Of a stretch of DNA of 64,000 nucleotides, positions 31,311 to 40,804 are shown one piece after another (positions within the stretch are counted from its first letter, which is position 1; every line of letters starts with the position of its first letter). The translations under genes and the position numbers were made by a program. The DNA lies in NCBI GenBank assembly GCA_033558025.1, contig JAUCEF010000003.1, positions 372,001 through 436,000 on the forward strand, given 5' to 3'. Under the pieces are notes generated by a model. The model made no database searches. It was not told the origin of the DNA and saw nothing but the letters and a program-made list of their open reading frames with translations. Source of the stretch: Phytophthora sp. 'mugwort' (Eukaryota; Oomycota; Peronosporomycetes; Peronosporales; Peronosporaceae).

Positions 31311-32955
31311 GAACGTGAACGCCAAGAGATCGGCAGGTTCTGGTTGAGTTAATGCAGAAGAGATTCCGGAATACAGCTCCAATCGCCCAATAATTTATTT
31401 CTTGCTTCATCGTCTGGTACAAAACCTTATTCTCGTAGCTGCTGCACTCGGCCGTTCCGAACCCAGTCAACGATTTACTTTCTGAATGATGCATGGTGAA
31501 AGCTTGAGAAGCTGTAGGAGTCGAGGTACCGTTCTGACAAGCTTGTTGGTATGTAGACGCATCTGCACCCAGGCAAGCAGTGTTCACAACTAGCGAGATA
31601 CTCGACAAGTTAAAACAGATCTACTCGGACAAAGCAAAACCAGCATAGCGAAAAAATACAATTCTACTTTGGGAATCATACCGGTGCGTAAGAATCTGCA
31701 ACATGGGCTGAAAAACTATCGACATTAAACATTATATTGCATCATTTAGTACTGTAACCAAAGACGAATAGACTTGACTTTAGTTATACTACTGGCATGG
31801 GCCACTCGAAAGCCCTGAATATTTGACCTATACCCAGTTTCAATAAAATATAAATATAATATTTTCTACTGCAGTACCGATCATGTTATAATGGCTTTCG
31901 AGCTAGTAAAACAAACACGCTACCTATTGTTCTGTAGAAATGGCAGGCTTCCATTTGAACCAGTCAGGACCTGCCATTTCACCAGAACAATAGGTATTTT
32001 GTTTTTGCTATAATGGGTCGAAATTTTTACGGCTCTCAGACCTCGAAAGATGCCGAAGCGGAGATGCGAACTAATGGACCTGGAGAAAGCCCTCAAGCAG
32101 TGCAGCACCGCTGTTTCGAATTACATGAAGCTAGAGGTTATTAATTGGAACCGCGACCACAGGATGGCGTCGTCACTTAGAGCCTTTTCGGCCACATTGC
32201 ACCAGGAAAGCAGAAACGAGCCGCAACCAAATCGACATGTGGAACCATCAGCGTGAAGTTCTCGAAAAGGCCTGTAAAACTGCTAAGAACGGCCCAAAGC
32301 GAAAATAACGAATCGCTCTGGCGGCGTTGCCACATCTCTTCCAGCAGACGCTGGGCAGGATAGTTCAGTAAGGTTTCAGGCTTGTCTCGTTATTGTAGCT
32401 CTGAAGCTAACTATCTTGTGTTTGTTCTTTTGCTAGCTGGATTAATGACATAAAAATTGAAAGAATTCCCATTTTAGCGACATGCTTCAGCTCCAAGTCT
32501 TGGATGTTGCACAATAGTACTAAGAAATATTCCTTTTTGAAACTAGCACTTGATGGTTGTGACGGTTTCGTTGGCGCCATCGCGCTGTCGTACGCGGTAA
32601 GGCTAAATTGCACCGGCTGAGTCAAACCAAATCGCAGCTGATTTTGATGTCAAGATTCGAGAGAGAAATGGGGGAGCTTTGTGTGACAAAGGTTTATTAT
32701 GCAGGAGTATGGATTGACTATCGCGTTGGAGGGTAATGAGAGTTGAAATGCAGATTGCTGAATAAAAATTTGCGTCTTCCGAGTCTGAAGGAGCAAGTAC
32801 ACAGCTATATCAAGACCTTGATCCGACAGTGAAAATTAGGATGACCAGGCTGTTTATTTTTATGTTATCAAGGCTGAAGAATTGAAGAACTAGCAGTCTT
32901 TCGACCTGTATCAGACGAACGGAGCTAGAGGACAACAAAGATTACGGCGAGCACA
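31311..32955. other. unassigned region with a strong hairpin
   Basis: It has several unrecognised short frames (31608-31261 on minus, 32050-32256 on plus, 32625-32407 on minus). The only clear structure is the 25/27-bp hairpin at 31921-31996. The AT-rich stretch 31640-31900 holds nothing recognisable. Confidence 0.4.
31921..31996. repeat. 27-bp near-perfect hairpin
   Basis: The left arm 31921-31947 (TACCTATTGTTCTG... to GGCAGG) pairs with 31970-31996 with only two mismatches. The loop is 22 bases. The dimensions fit either a small MITE core or a small-RNA-precursor-like foldback. Flanks on both sides are poly-A/T tinged (AAAACAAA), suggesting a somewhat longer imperfect inverted repeat. Confidence 0.85.
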
Positions 32956-34060
32956 GTGAAACTCCCACCTGTGTATATTAGCAACAAGCATCAACATGTT
33001 GAACGTGGAAGGATGATGCGTGGCGAACATCGTAGTGAACATTTAGCGTTCCGGAAGCGTGATCCCGCTCCGGCTCAGGAAGGCCTGCACTGCAAAGGGC
33101 CATACTGGGTGATTGACTGCCCTACCGCAACCGCAGAGCAGAAGAAGCAGGCCCGTCAACAGTTCGCTGAGCAGCGAAAATTTGGCGAGGCATCAAAGAT
33201 GAAGCGATTTCTACAGCAAGGAGAAGAATTGGAAGTGAATCATGTTGCTTTGAATGGAGTAGTGGCGATGCCATACCATCCCGACAATGGTACAAAGCAC
33301 AACGTAATTTCTTGACACATTGTTGATGAAATTCGTGCTGCGTGTCCAGAAGTTGAGATTCAGCGTTTGGCCAAGCCGATTGAAGGCAAGGCAGTGGGTG
33401 GAGCCATTATTCGCTGCATTGAATCAATTCAATTGAACATTAAGCTGCTGACACTGGCTGGAAAAGTCAGAGTCCGAGACATGGTGTTCGTTATCACTGA
33501 AACGAATGAAGATGAGTTTCTCCTGGGAGATTGACTCTGAAGTAGTTAGGTATCGACGTTGAAGAACAATGAGCTGCACTGGCAAACTAGGAGATTATTG
33601 ACTACGACCCGTTTGAGTCCATGGTACCTGTGACGTTTGATCCACCAGACAGGAGGCAGGTAATTGCTCGGCTATGTGAACTAATCAATGAGGAAGTGGC
33701 CGACGGATTTCCGGCGGAAAGGAAGCAGAAACTCTTCGAGGTGGTGACGTTATAACATTTGGCGCTCGTCGATCGACAAGGACCCTCCATCCAAGATTGA
33801 GCCTTTTGTGATTCATTTTAAGGAAGGCACGGTGCCGATTCGATGCACACCTCGAACTTATGCTCTGGGTGAGAGCGACTGGATGAAAGCCTTCAATGAG
33901 TCGTTAGTAGAACTCGGCTGAGTGTACCGCAATAATTCTAGTCGTTGGGCCAGCCCTGCTAGACTAGTGAAGAAACTCGGAAAGAATGGTGGATTACGAC
34001 AAGCAGTAGACCTCCGACGCCCAAACGCACAAGTGCCTCTGGCTGGCGCGATGTCTAGTC
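32956..34060 (+). pseudogene. Ty3/gypsy gag-protease-RT fragment, degraded
   Basis: The first frame (32956-33315) ends a gag with a degenerate knuckle (GLHCKGPYWVIDCPTATAEQ) and continues KKQARQQFAEQRK. The protease-like part near 33330-33530 reads RVRDMVFVITETNEDEFLLG, with the LLG end motif. The RT N-terminal region at 33780-34050 reads PSKIEPFVIHFKEGTVPIRC, then NNSSRWASPARLVKK, then QAVDLRRPNAQVPLAGAM: the PxxxxxR and VDLRxxN blocks of gypsy RT. The sequence breaks off abruptly near 34060. Confidence 0.78.
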
Positions 34061-34231
34061 GAGTACACGACTTCACCACACGAAAGGAAAGCCCAACAAG
34101 CACCCCACAAGCAGACTGTGGATTTTATAAAGAACTTCTGGCAAATGGCTCTTGCTCGTATCAGCCAAGAATGTACTTTTGCCAAAATATGGCTCTATTT
34201 CGATAATCTAGCCAAACGATGATGACTTTCA

Positions 34232-34268
34232 CCAAATGATGGCACCCGCCTTTATTTGATGGCACTCA
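34232..34268 (+). repeat. 37-bp direct repeat, copy 1
   Basis: Identical over 37 bp to 35150-35186. It contains two copies of GATGGCAC. It lies 13 bp beyond the stop of the minus-strand MULE fragment, so it may be a terminal motif of that element. Confidence 0.85.
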
Positions 34269-34281
34269 TCTCAATGCAAGA

Positions 34282-34990
34282 TTACTCTACTATTGTACTA
34301 GGCTCGTGATTTGTACATGTGCGCGCGTTGTGGCCGAAGTCACCACAGTTTCCACAGCGACGCCGTTTGGCAGTTGAGCTACTCGGCGTTTCCCCACCAC
34401 TCGTAAAACGCTTCTTTTGACTCCGGCCCTTCTTCACCGTTGGCACAGGTACCGTAGTGTCCTTCTGTACAGGGATTTGAGGTGGAAGTTTGATGTTGTG
34501 GTCGCGGTCGACGTTGTACAGATCGATGTGGTTTTTCACCAATAGCAGTCGTCGAAATATTCGTATATGGTATGATTGAGATTCAGTGCAGTAAGCACGG
34601 AGATCATGTGTCGACAGGGGATACCCATTTGGCGCATGAACGGGCATTCGCATGTCTTGGCTGCGATATCTACGCACTTTCGGATGGATAATGTTGCCTC
34701 ATGTCGTATGCATACGCCTTACTTGGACTGCTCATTTGAACCGATAAATATCCAGCATTCGTGCGTTCTGTTGCGTACGCTTCTTCAGCGTAATCGGTGA
34801 TCACCTTTCCTTCGGAAAGCCACACTTGAGCTTCCTTCCAGCGTTCAAATTTCATCTCCATAATTCGTATATAAGCATATCTTGTTGAAACCTAAAACAG
34901 TCCATACTTCTCTAGCGTACCGTAAGCTCGAACAAGCACCGAAAGAAATTCATCGATAGTGTCTGCATAGATCAGCAAGTAGTCGTCCCA
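34282..34990 (-). pseudogene. MULE (Mutator-like) transposase C-terminal fragment with SWIM finger
   Basis: Read on the minus strand, the SWIM-type zinc finger CECPFMRQMGIPCRHM lies at about 34655-34608. It is followed, after a frame change, by KLPPQIPVQKDTTV and a basic linker KKGRSQKKRF. The C-terminal knuckle RRRCGNCGDFGHNARTC (about 34377-34327) and a stop at 34282 end the fragment. These are the last domains of MuDR/Jittery-type transposases. The catalytic domain is missing. Confidence 0.8.
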
Positions 34991-35149
34991 AGCCAACATA
35001 TTTTCATACAACATTTACTGCATCACGCAAAATATTCTCCACTGATTGCTGAAAGTGAATGGAAGAGTCAACGGAGCCTTGCTGGAGACGTGTCGGAGTA
35101 AATATGCCGTCTTCCGTCATGTATGACTGCGATTCTTGGCGGACTTTTG

Positions 35150-35186
35150 CCAAATGATGGCACCCGCCTTTATTTGATGGCACTCA
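35150..35186 (+). repeat. 37-bp direct repeat, copy 2
   Basis: Exact second copy of 34232-34268 in the same orientation, 918 bp away. It abuts the 74-nt palindrome that starts at 35188. Confidence 0.85.
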
Positions 35187-35187
35187 C

Positions 35188-35261
35188 CGGTAGCTTGTCG
35201 TCCGATCGGCTTCCTAGCACACTTATATGTGCTAGGAAGCCGATCGGACGACAAGCTACCG
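35188..35261. repeat. 74-nt palindrome: 34-bp perfect arms, 6-nt centre
   Basis: Bases 35188-35221 (CGGTAGCTTGTCGTCC...) are the exact reverse complement of 35228-35261, with CTTATA between. There is no mismatch in 34 bp, so it is either young or maintained. It lies between the 37-bp repeat and a plus-strand MULE fragment. Confidence 0.95.
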
Positions 35262-35322
35262 CTCGCACACAGACATTCGTTCTCCCTTTCACAAGTACCA
35301 GGTGTTTCTCAGTTTTCACCAT

Positions 35323-35656
35323 GGATGAATTTCCGCGGGGTCGACACTTGGGCTGCAGCTACACTTTTGCACGCGGCATATAGTTAGCAACGTAAGAAAA
35401 AAGGAACTTCAAAGGGCGGTTGACGACAGAGTTAGAGAAGCAAGTATACAAGATTCAGCGTGCGCAGTGTGAAGAGCATTACGAGTCGCAGCTGACGAAG
35501 TTTGGCGTCAATAATAACGACATTGAAGCGTACATCCGGAAGATTACTCTAGCTAATAGGGTACTATATCCGTTTCTAGATTCACATAAGCTCTGTGGTT
35601 GGCGAACAAGCGAAGGTAAACGAATTCTGTATTCAATGCCGCTACTGCGGCGATAA
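35323..35656 (+). pseudogene. MULE transposase internal fragment (plus strand)
   Basis: An ATG at 35323 starts MDEFPRGRHLGCSYTFARGI, which stops. After a frame change, LEKQVYKIQRAQCEEHYESQ, FGVNNNDIEAYIRKI and DSHKLCGWRTSEGKR follow (35435-35625). The last matches the YxxxxxFGxRTxN segment that precedes the SWIM region in oomycete MULEs. It therefore represents a separate copy or rearranged part of the MULE on the minus strand at 34.3-35.0 kb. Confidence 0.6.
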
Positions 35657-36130
35657 CTGTAGTGGTTTCCGTTAGTTTCACTATGCTAGATGCTAGCTGA
35701 TGTATATAATATGCAATGATCAAGTGTGCTCAACACCCTTGAGCAGTGTCTGCTAGCTTGTCTGTAGTTTCATCCGTTGCATGCGTATTGCTGCTAGCAA
35801 CGTGCTTGCTATGGAGTCACTACACTGCCCTCAAAGCAGCCATTCGCTCTCGCCAATTTGCTGTCGCTGGTAAGCACTGTACATGCTCCGCTCCCCCACT
35901 GGGTACGCCCACGCCGCGAAGTGCGTGTTGTTTGACGAGCACTTGTTGATAAAGTGATTGATGGCTGGATAGGAGCACGCTTAGGTTTGAGCGTGGCAGC
36001 ACGGCCACGAGTACGGGCAGGTGGCGCACCATTTGCGCTATCGCTCGCCGTAACGCTAGGCTCGGCAAGTATCCTCGTGCATGGTTGTAATCGGCTCCTA
36101 GGAGTCTTCAATTTCTTCTAAGCCTTCCCA
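35657..36130. other. unassigned spacer
   Basis: Short overlapping frames on both strands around 35746-36111 show no motif. It may contain the 3' end or LTR of the minus-strand gypsy at 36.1 kb. Confidence 0.4.
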
Positions 36131-38250
36131 GCTAACCAATACTTCGTACATGTGGGTCGGAATCTGGCGGTGCTCTTTGAGTTCCTTCACTGTAAGGTAG
36201 ATGTCCTGGTTGGCTACATGCTCCCGAATTTCTTCGTTGACGTCCAAGTCCTTGTCGGCCTATAGTTTCAACCTCGAGGCATGCACGGTACGAGTTGACC
36301 AGACAGGAGGTTCTCGATCTCAAACGAGTTGGTATTAGTACCAATAGCCCCGGTACGGGCCAATCCACTTGACGGCAAGCTTGTTGATGTGCACCTTCGA
36401 ATCTACACGAGACCACAAAACGTGATCTCCAACATGAAAATTCACTCGTTGGGCTCCACGCTGGTTCTTCTTGTTGCGTTAAGTCTGTCCTTCCTTGCCC
36501 TTCGTAATGTCGCGATGCATATCGGCAATCGATGCTCTCAGCTTTTCCACTGCCGCTGCAATGTCAGGTGTTGACCGATCAACGGTCAACATTTTGTGTC
36601 TACCGCCTCGGGTCCAACAATCACCTTCTATAAAGGTGTCGCAGCTTTCACGCCGAGGAATACTTCGTCTGGAGCGTGATCGACCAGCGAAGTCACCGGA
36701 CTGCGGTTTAAGTTGGCCTGAATTAGTGGAAGAAGTACTCCTCAATTTGCTTGCTCAATCCTGAAGAGCATTACAGGAATCACTTGGAGAATATCGCGAT
36801 TTAGACGCTCGATGCTCCCATTGATCCACGGGCAATAGGGAAGTGTGAATCTCTGTGTCAATTGTGTCCTGTGACACGGCTCTTTCATAAGCTGGTTCTT
36901 GAAATGTGTCGCTGTGTCGCTGATCTACACCGTCGGCATGCCATACCTGCTGTTCCACTCGAGGATGGCGTTTGCAGCCGTCGCCGCATCAGTGCTCGTG
37001 CACTTGATCAACTCGCAGAAATGAGAAAAAGCATCTTTGAGAACAAGCAGATAGTCCTCGCTGCCGTTGTACTCTCCAATCGACAAATAGTCCAAGTGGA
37101 GGCCTTCGTTTTGTTCTGTCGCTCGATAAGTTTCCCCCCAAGGTCGTGGAACGATATGCCCAGCCTTGACATGGCTGCACAGAAGGCAGCGAGCACAATA
37201 CTCCAGAGCGTTCGTCGCTAACTTGGCAATATTGAAGTGCTTCTTGAGAAGGTTCATCATGCCTCGATGCCCCATCGTACCGCAATGTGCGATAACCATT
37301 CAACAATACCTCAGTGTCAGCAGGAATCCAAAGCCGCTGGTTCTGATCTCTCCACCTGCCGTCTGCGTCTTGAACCAGATAAGGTGGTCGCTCCTCCTGT
37401 GTGGCTACCCGAGCTTGATGGATGCCATGGACGTTAGGCCATTCCGAGTCCTGGCCACGTGGCCGGAGTTGCGAGGGCTCCATCTCTTCATCGGCTTGCC
37501 ATCGTTTCATAGTCATATGCGCTGCTGGTCTAGAAGTACCAGCCTATCGAGACATCATATCTGCCCAGATATTGGCGGCGCCACGAATGAGCTCGATAGT
37601 GTAACGGAGTTCCGTGAGCTTCAAACTCCATCGCTGCAACTTGCCGCAAACGTGCTTTTTAATCTCCTCGCCAGGAGAAAACAGATACGCCAGGTTGCCG
37701 TGGTCTGAGTAGTCTTATCCTTTCGAACGAATGAGCAGGTAGTCGAGTTGGGGGCAGCTTTTATGATCGGAATGCTTCCTTCTCGGAAATACTCCAATGC
37801 AGAGAGGCCCCCTTAAACGTCCCACTCAAACATTGCACAAGCTGGTGCTGTTAGTCTGCGATATCCACATTCGGATCCCAACTGGGAACAACCGTCAGCA
37901 AAATGCTCCACCCCCGTTCGGTTGCGTCGGGCGTGAGTATGAGCTTATCAGCGTCGCTTGGCGTCAACGTTGCTGCGCTTACAAGCTGTTGCTTCACTTG
38001 AGCAAAACTTGCGCGTTCTGCTTCAGTGAGTGTGATGGGAACTCGTGTTGCAACTTTTTGGTGCGTTTTGTACCTGCCAGTGCTGCTTGCAGGCAGTCCT
38101 GCAACGGGGCAGCCACGCGAGCAAAATCGATCAATGAGTTGCGCGTCCACCCTGCTGCACAGATAAACTACTGTAGCTCCGCCGCCGTCCGTGGTTCAGG
38201 CATGTCGACCAGCGTTTGTATCTTTGCCGGGTAGTAGGAAACTCTATCAG
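36131..38250 (-). mobile_element. Ty3/gypsy pol relic (RNase H, integrase, probable chromodomain end)
   Basis: On the minus strand, an RNase H-connection segment (LTEAERASFAQVKQQLVSAA, LILTPDATERGWSILLTVVP) lies at 38050-37870. RNase H/linker debris covers 37700-37400. The integrase zinc-binding HHCC module at 37290-37170 reads AHCGTMGHRGMMNLLKKHF and ALEYCARCLLCSHVKAGH. The integrase core follows with LHLDYLSIGEYNGSEDYLLV at 37090-37040 and a WINGSIERLNRDILQV-type segment near 36820-36780. A short region at 36300-36130 is where a chromodomain would be. Frames are interrupted in many places. Confidence 0.8.
36925..37299 (-). pseudogene. gypsy integrase fragment (HHCC finger and start of catalytic core)
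   Basis: A 124-codon frame carries the H-x3-H-like and C-x2-C integrase finger (AHCGTMGHRG ... CARCLLC). It then has the first catalytic Asp in HLDYLSI and the second Asp region in LVLKDAFSHFCEL, and stops after NSRYGMPTV. The downstream Glu-containing part lies in another frame to the left. The enzyme is broken. Confidence 0.8.
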
Positions 38251-38857
38251 TCACCTTTTCGCGCACGAGTTCTTAAGCAACACTGGGTCCAAACCCACTA
38301 CAGAGCCAGAGTCCACAAAGCGATGTGTTCGCGATTAATTCCATTCACTGGAAGAGGTATGGGGGGGCATCTAGAACGAATCAAGATTCTAGGGCGAGCT
38401 GCAATAGGAATTCCTTTGACATGAATAAAAAAAAATAAAGGTCGACGGGATGAGGGGTTTGTCTAAACCTTTAGTGGAAATGGATGCCACGGGCGTTAAC
38501 AAACCAAAGACCGATAATGAACATGTACCAGAGCTCGTTTGCTTAAGCTCGCTACGGCTAGCCATAAGGAGATCGCTTGATCCTGAAATAACACCGCGTG
38601 CACCGCACAGGATGCTTATAAAACCACAGGCATGCTGGGTTTCACCCCATTCACGGTTACGAGCGCCCAGAGTACGAGATCGTCACGACGAATAGATCTT
38701 TGGGGCGCAAACCAGGTTCGTAGAAGCGTCGGTACGCTGCCACTATATTATGGCGAGACACGGTTGCTCGATTCGGTTGATTCGGTTTGCCACCGGCAAA
38801 GTCGCAGGATTTGAGGGCGCTAAGAACGGACGGGAAAACAAATGAGGAAGTGCAGGC

Positions 38858-38878
38858 CATGTGGACAGTGTCCACATG
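38858..38878. promoter_or_regulatory. perfect 10-bp dyad upstream of CAP paralogue 3
   Basis: CATGTGGACA, one base, then its exact reverse complement TGTCCACATG. It lies 87 bp before the start codon and about 35 bp before the probable initiator. Its symmetry and position fit a dimeric transcription-factor site; function is inferred. Confidence 0.4.
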
Positions 38879-38912
38879 TCGACTAGACAGCCGTCAACAA
38901 GCCCCGAAAGCT

Positions 38913-38929
38913 TCACTCCCCGTTTTATC
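38913..38929 (+). promoter_or_regulatory. oomycete Inr/FPR-like core promoter
   Basis: TCACTCCCCGTTTTATC resembles the oomycete initiator plus flanking promoter region (TCAYTY...CAWTTTNYY type). It lies 36 bp before the ATG at 38965, giving a short leader as usual in oomycetes. Confidence 0.45.
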
Positions 38930-38964
38930 GTGTCGATCGTGACGGCCTTCAGTAGTTCGCTAAC

Positions 38965-40134
38965 ATGAAGGTGTCAACTGTACTTGTCTTCTCGGCCGCA
39001 GCTATCGTGGCAATCAATGCTGAAAGCTACAGCGAAGCGGACAAGGCCATCTGGATCGATCGGCACAACTTCTTCCGCACAACGGGTTTGCCATGGTCTG
39101 CCGGCAACATGCGTCGCATTGGATGGGATGCCGACTTGGCGACGAAAGCCGCCTCCACGGCAGCCAAGTGCTCAGCCACTACAGGAAAAGGTGTGAACGC
39201 GTTCCAATCATCGTCTAGCAGCGCATCGTCGGCTATCGACGAGGCCATTCAGCAGTGGGCCGTGGAAACGGCCGTATCGACGATCAAGACAATGGCGCAG
39301 CCTGGTTCTAGCGGACTGGACGTGGGTATAGGCGTCTACAACTCGTACTCCCAGATAGTCTGGGCAAAAACGACTAGTGTTGGTTGTGCGACGGCGACCT
39401 GCTCAGGAGGGGAGTTGGTGGTATGCGAGTACTCTCCGGCAGGAAATGACGGAAAGTCTGCCTGGTACAAGCACGCGCACCAAGCGTCGAAATGCCCAGA
39501 TGGCACGATCGCGTCCGGTGGGCTATGCATTGACGAAGATGATGATTCCAACGACCAGATCGCACCGATTCCTGCAGGCGACTATACGTACCAGGTATAC
39601 CCGACTTTCGTCCCGGATCTCCACTCGGTCTTGCTCAATTCCGCACGAGATATTGCCTTTGGGTCTATTGTTCCGACGACACAGGCAAGTAGCTCGACGA
39701 AGACGAGTGCATCTGCCTCCAGTAGTGAAAGCTCATCGTCAGAATCTTTAACTAAACAGGAGTCAGCAAAGAAATCTACACCTACGAACTCGTCGTCCGA
39801 GTCCTCCTCGTCTGCATCACCCGCAACGCAAGAAGATGACGGCGATCAGGCTCCGGGAACAGTTAAGGCAAGCTCCGAAACTGGTTCGATTTTCCAGAAC
39901 GAAGCCAAGACGCCCCTAACGCATGGAGCCAATACAGCTGAGGGTATCACCGAGCTAAAAGAGTCATTGACAACCAGCGAAGGAGAGGAGGCAGGGCTAG
40001 CCTCGCACGCCATGTCCACAACAGGTATGGTCGGTATGTTCATTTTGGGTATTGGGGCGGTGGCCGGCATTCTCGTGTTCGTGCACTACAGCGCATCGGC
40101 GGAGCACCAGCACGATGGCGGTGCCCCTCGATAA
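38965..40134 (+). CDS. membrane-anchored CAP (PR-1/SCP-like) protein, paralogue 3
   Basis: A single exon of 389 residues. The signal peptide is MKVSTVLVFSAAAIVAINA. The CAP domain spans ~20-195, with IWIDRHNFFRTTGLPWSAGN, NSYSQIVWAKTTSVGCATAT and VVCEYSPAGNDGKSAWY. A short Ser/Thr stalk (~235-350) and a TM helix (~353-375, GMVGMFILGIGAVAGILVFV) follow. Its tail is short and different (ASAEHQHDGGAPR) and lacks the IMRDGGI motif of paralogues 1 and 2. The PGTVK-x-SS motif in the stalk is retained. The cavity His is Ser here too. It is separated from paralogue 2 by a 9.7 kb transposon block, so the three genes were probably one tandem cluster. Confidence 0.9.
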   Translation: MKVSTVLVFSAAAIVAINAESYSEADKAIWIDRHNFFRTTGLPWSAGNMRRIGWDADLATKAASTAAKCSATTGKGVNAFQSSSSSASSAIDEAIQQWAVETAVSTIKTMAQPGSSGLDVGIGVYNSYSQIVWAKTTSVGCATATCSGGELVVCEYSPAGNDGKSAWYKHAHQASKCPDGTIASGGLCIDEDDDSNDQIAPIPAGDYTYQVYPTFVPDLHSVLLNSARDIAFGSIVPTTQASSSTKTSASASSSESSSSESLTKQESAKKSTPTNSSSESSSSASPATQEDDGDQAPGTVKASSETGSIFQNEAKTPLTHGANTAEGITELKESLTTSEGEEAGLASHAMSTTGMVGMFILGIGAVAGILVFVHYSASAEHQHDGGAPR

Positions 40135-40780
40135 ATAGTTGCTATTCCGAGCTCCTTTTACCCATTCGTTCGCAGACTGAGACTATAAAATGGTTTTCTC
40201 TATCACCTTTTCAGTGTAGTTACAGTTCGTTCAGTTTAGTAAACTCAATTGTTTTTGTTGTTGTTGCTTTCAGCTCACATTGGATTGCTGATGAGCAATG
40301 GCTAAAGAACAAAATGCACGAATTTCTCTTCAACACTCAACTTGAATTAGTCTTCCATTGTTCGCGACTACGTTCATTACTTAAGTAGAGGTGGATCCAT
40401 ACTGACTCCATCACTACATTTTTTTTTTGAGCGTCGTGTGGGTGCGTGAATTTTAAAGGCGCTGTACTTATGAAAATGTTAATTATTTGACACAGGTCGT
40501 CGTGACCGGCAAAGGCCAGATTGACCACTATGCTGTTTCAGGCGAGCTTCTGGAAACGCCCTAAAGGTCTACCAGCTCGTAAGAACACATATCAGTGTGG
40601 CCGGTATAGACCGCGAATACATGTATTGACCTTCATGACTCGCTAAACGTGCCGGATAAAACTAAACTGTACAAATTTCCTTGATCATCAGAAAGGTGGT
40701 AGGTTGAAGTTGTTCGTACTTAAACGAACGATACTGTAATTCAAAGCCAGAGAGCTCCGGACGCGTCGACGGGTCACTAC
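40135..40780. other. intergenic, no gene seen
   Basis: AT-rich 3' flank of CAP paralogue 3 and upstream region of the TPR gene. A 63-codon minus-strand frame (40528-40337) is not recognisable. Confidence 0.5.
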
Positions 40781-40796
40781 TCACTCACTAATTGTC
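40781..40796 (+). promoter_or_regulatory. Inr-like core promoter of the TPR gene
   Basis: TCACTCACTAATTGTC, directly upstream of the ATG at 40805, resembles the oomycete initiator/FPR composite. It predicts a very short 5' leader. Confidence 0.35.
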
Positions 40797-40804
40797 TGGG
40801 CAAC

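Larger units (their letters stand above)
38251..38964. other. intergenic and promoter region of CAP paralogue 3
   Basis: It has no recognised gene. Short frames at 38450-38695 (+) and 38875-38657 (-) are unassigned. The right end contains a 21-nt dyad and an oomycete-type core promoter match just before the CAP gene. Confidence 0.45.
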
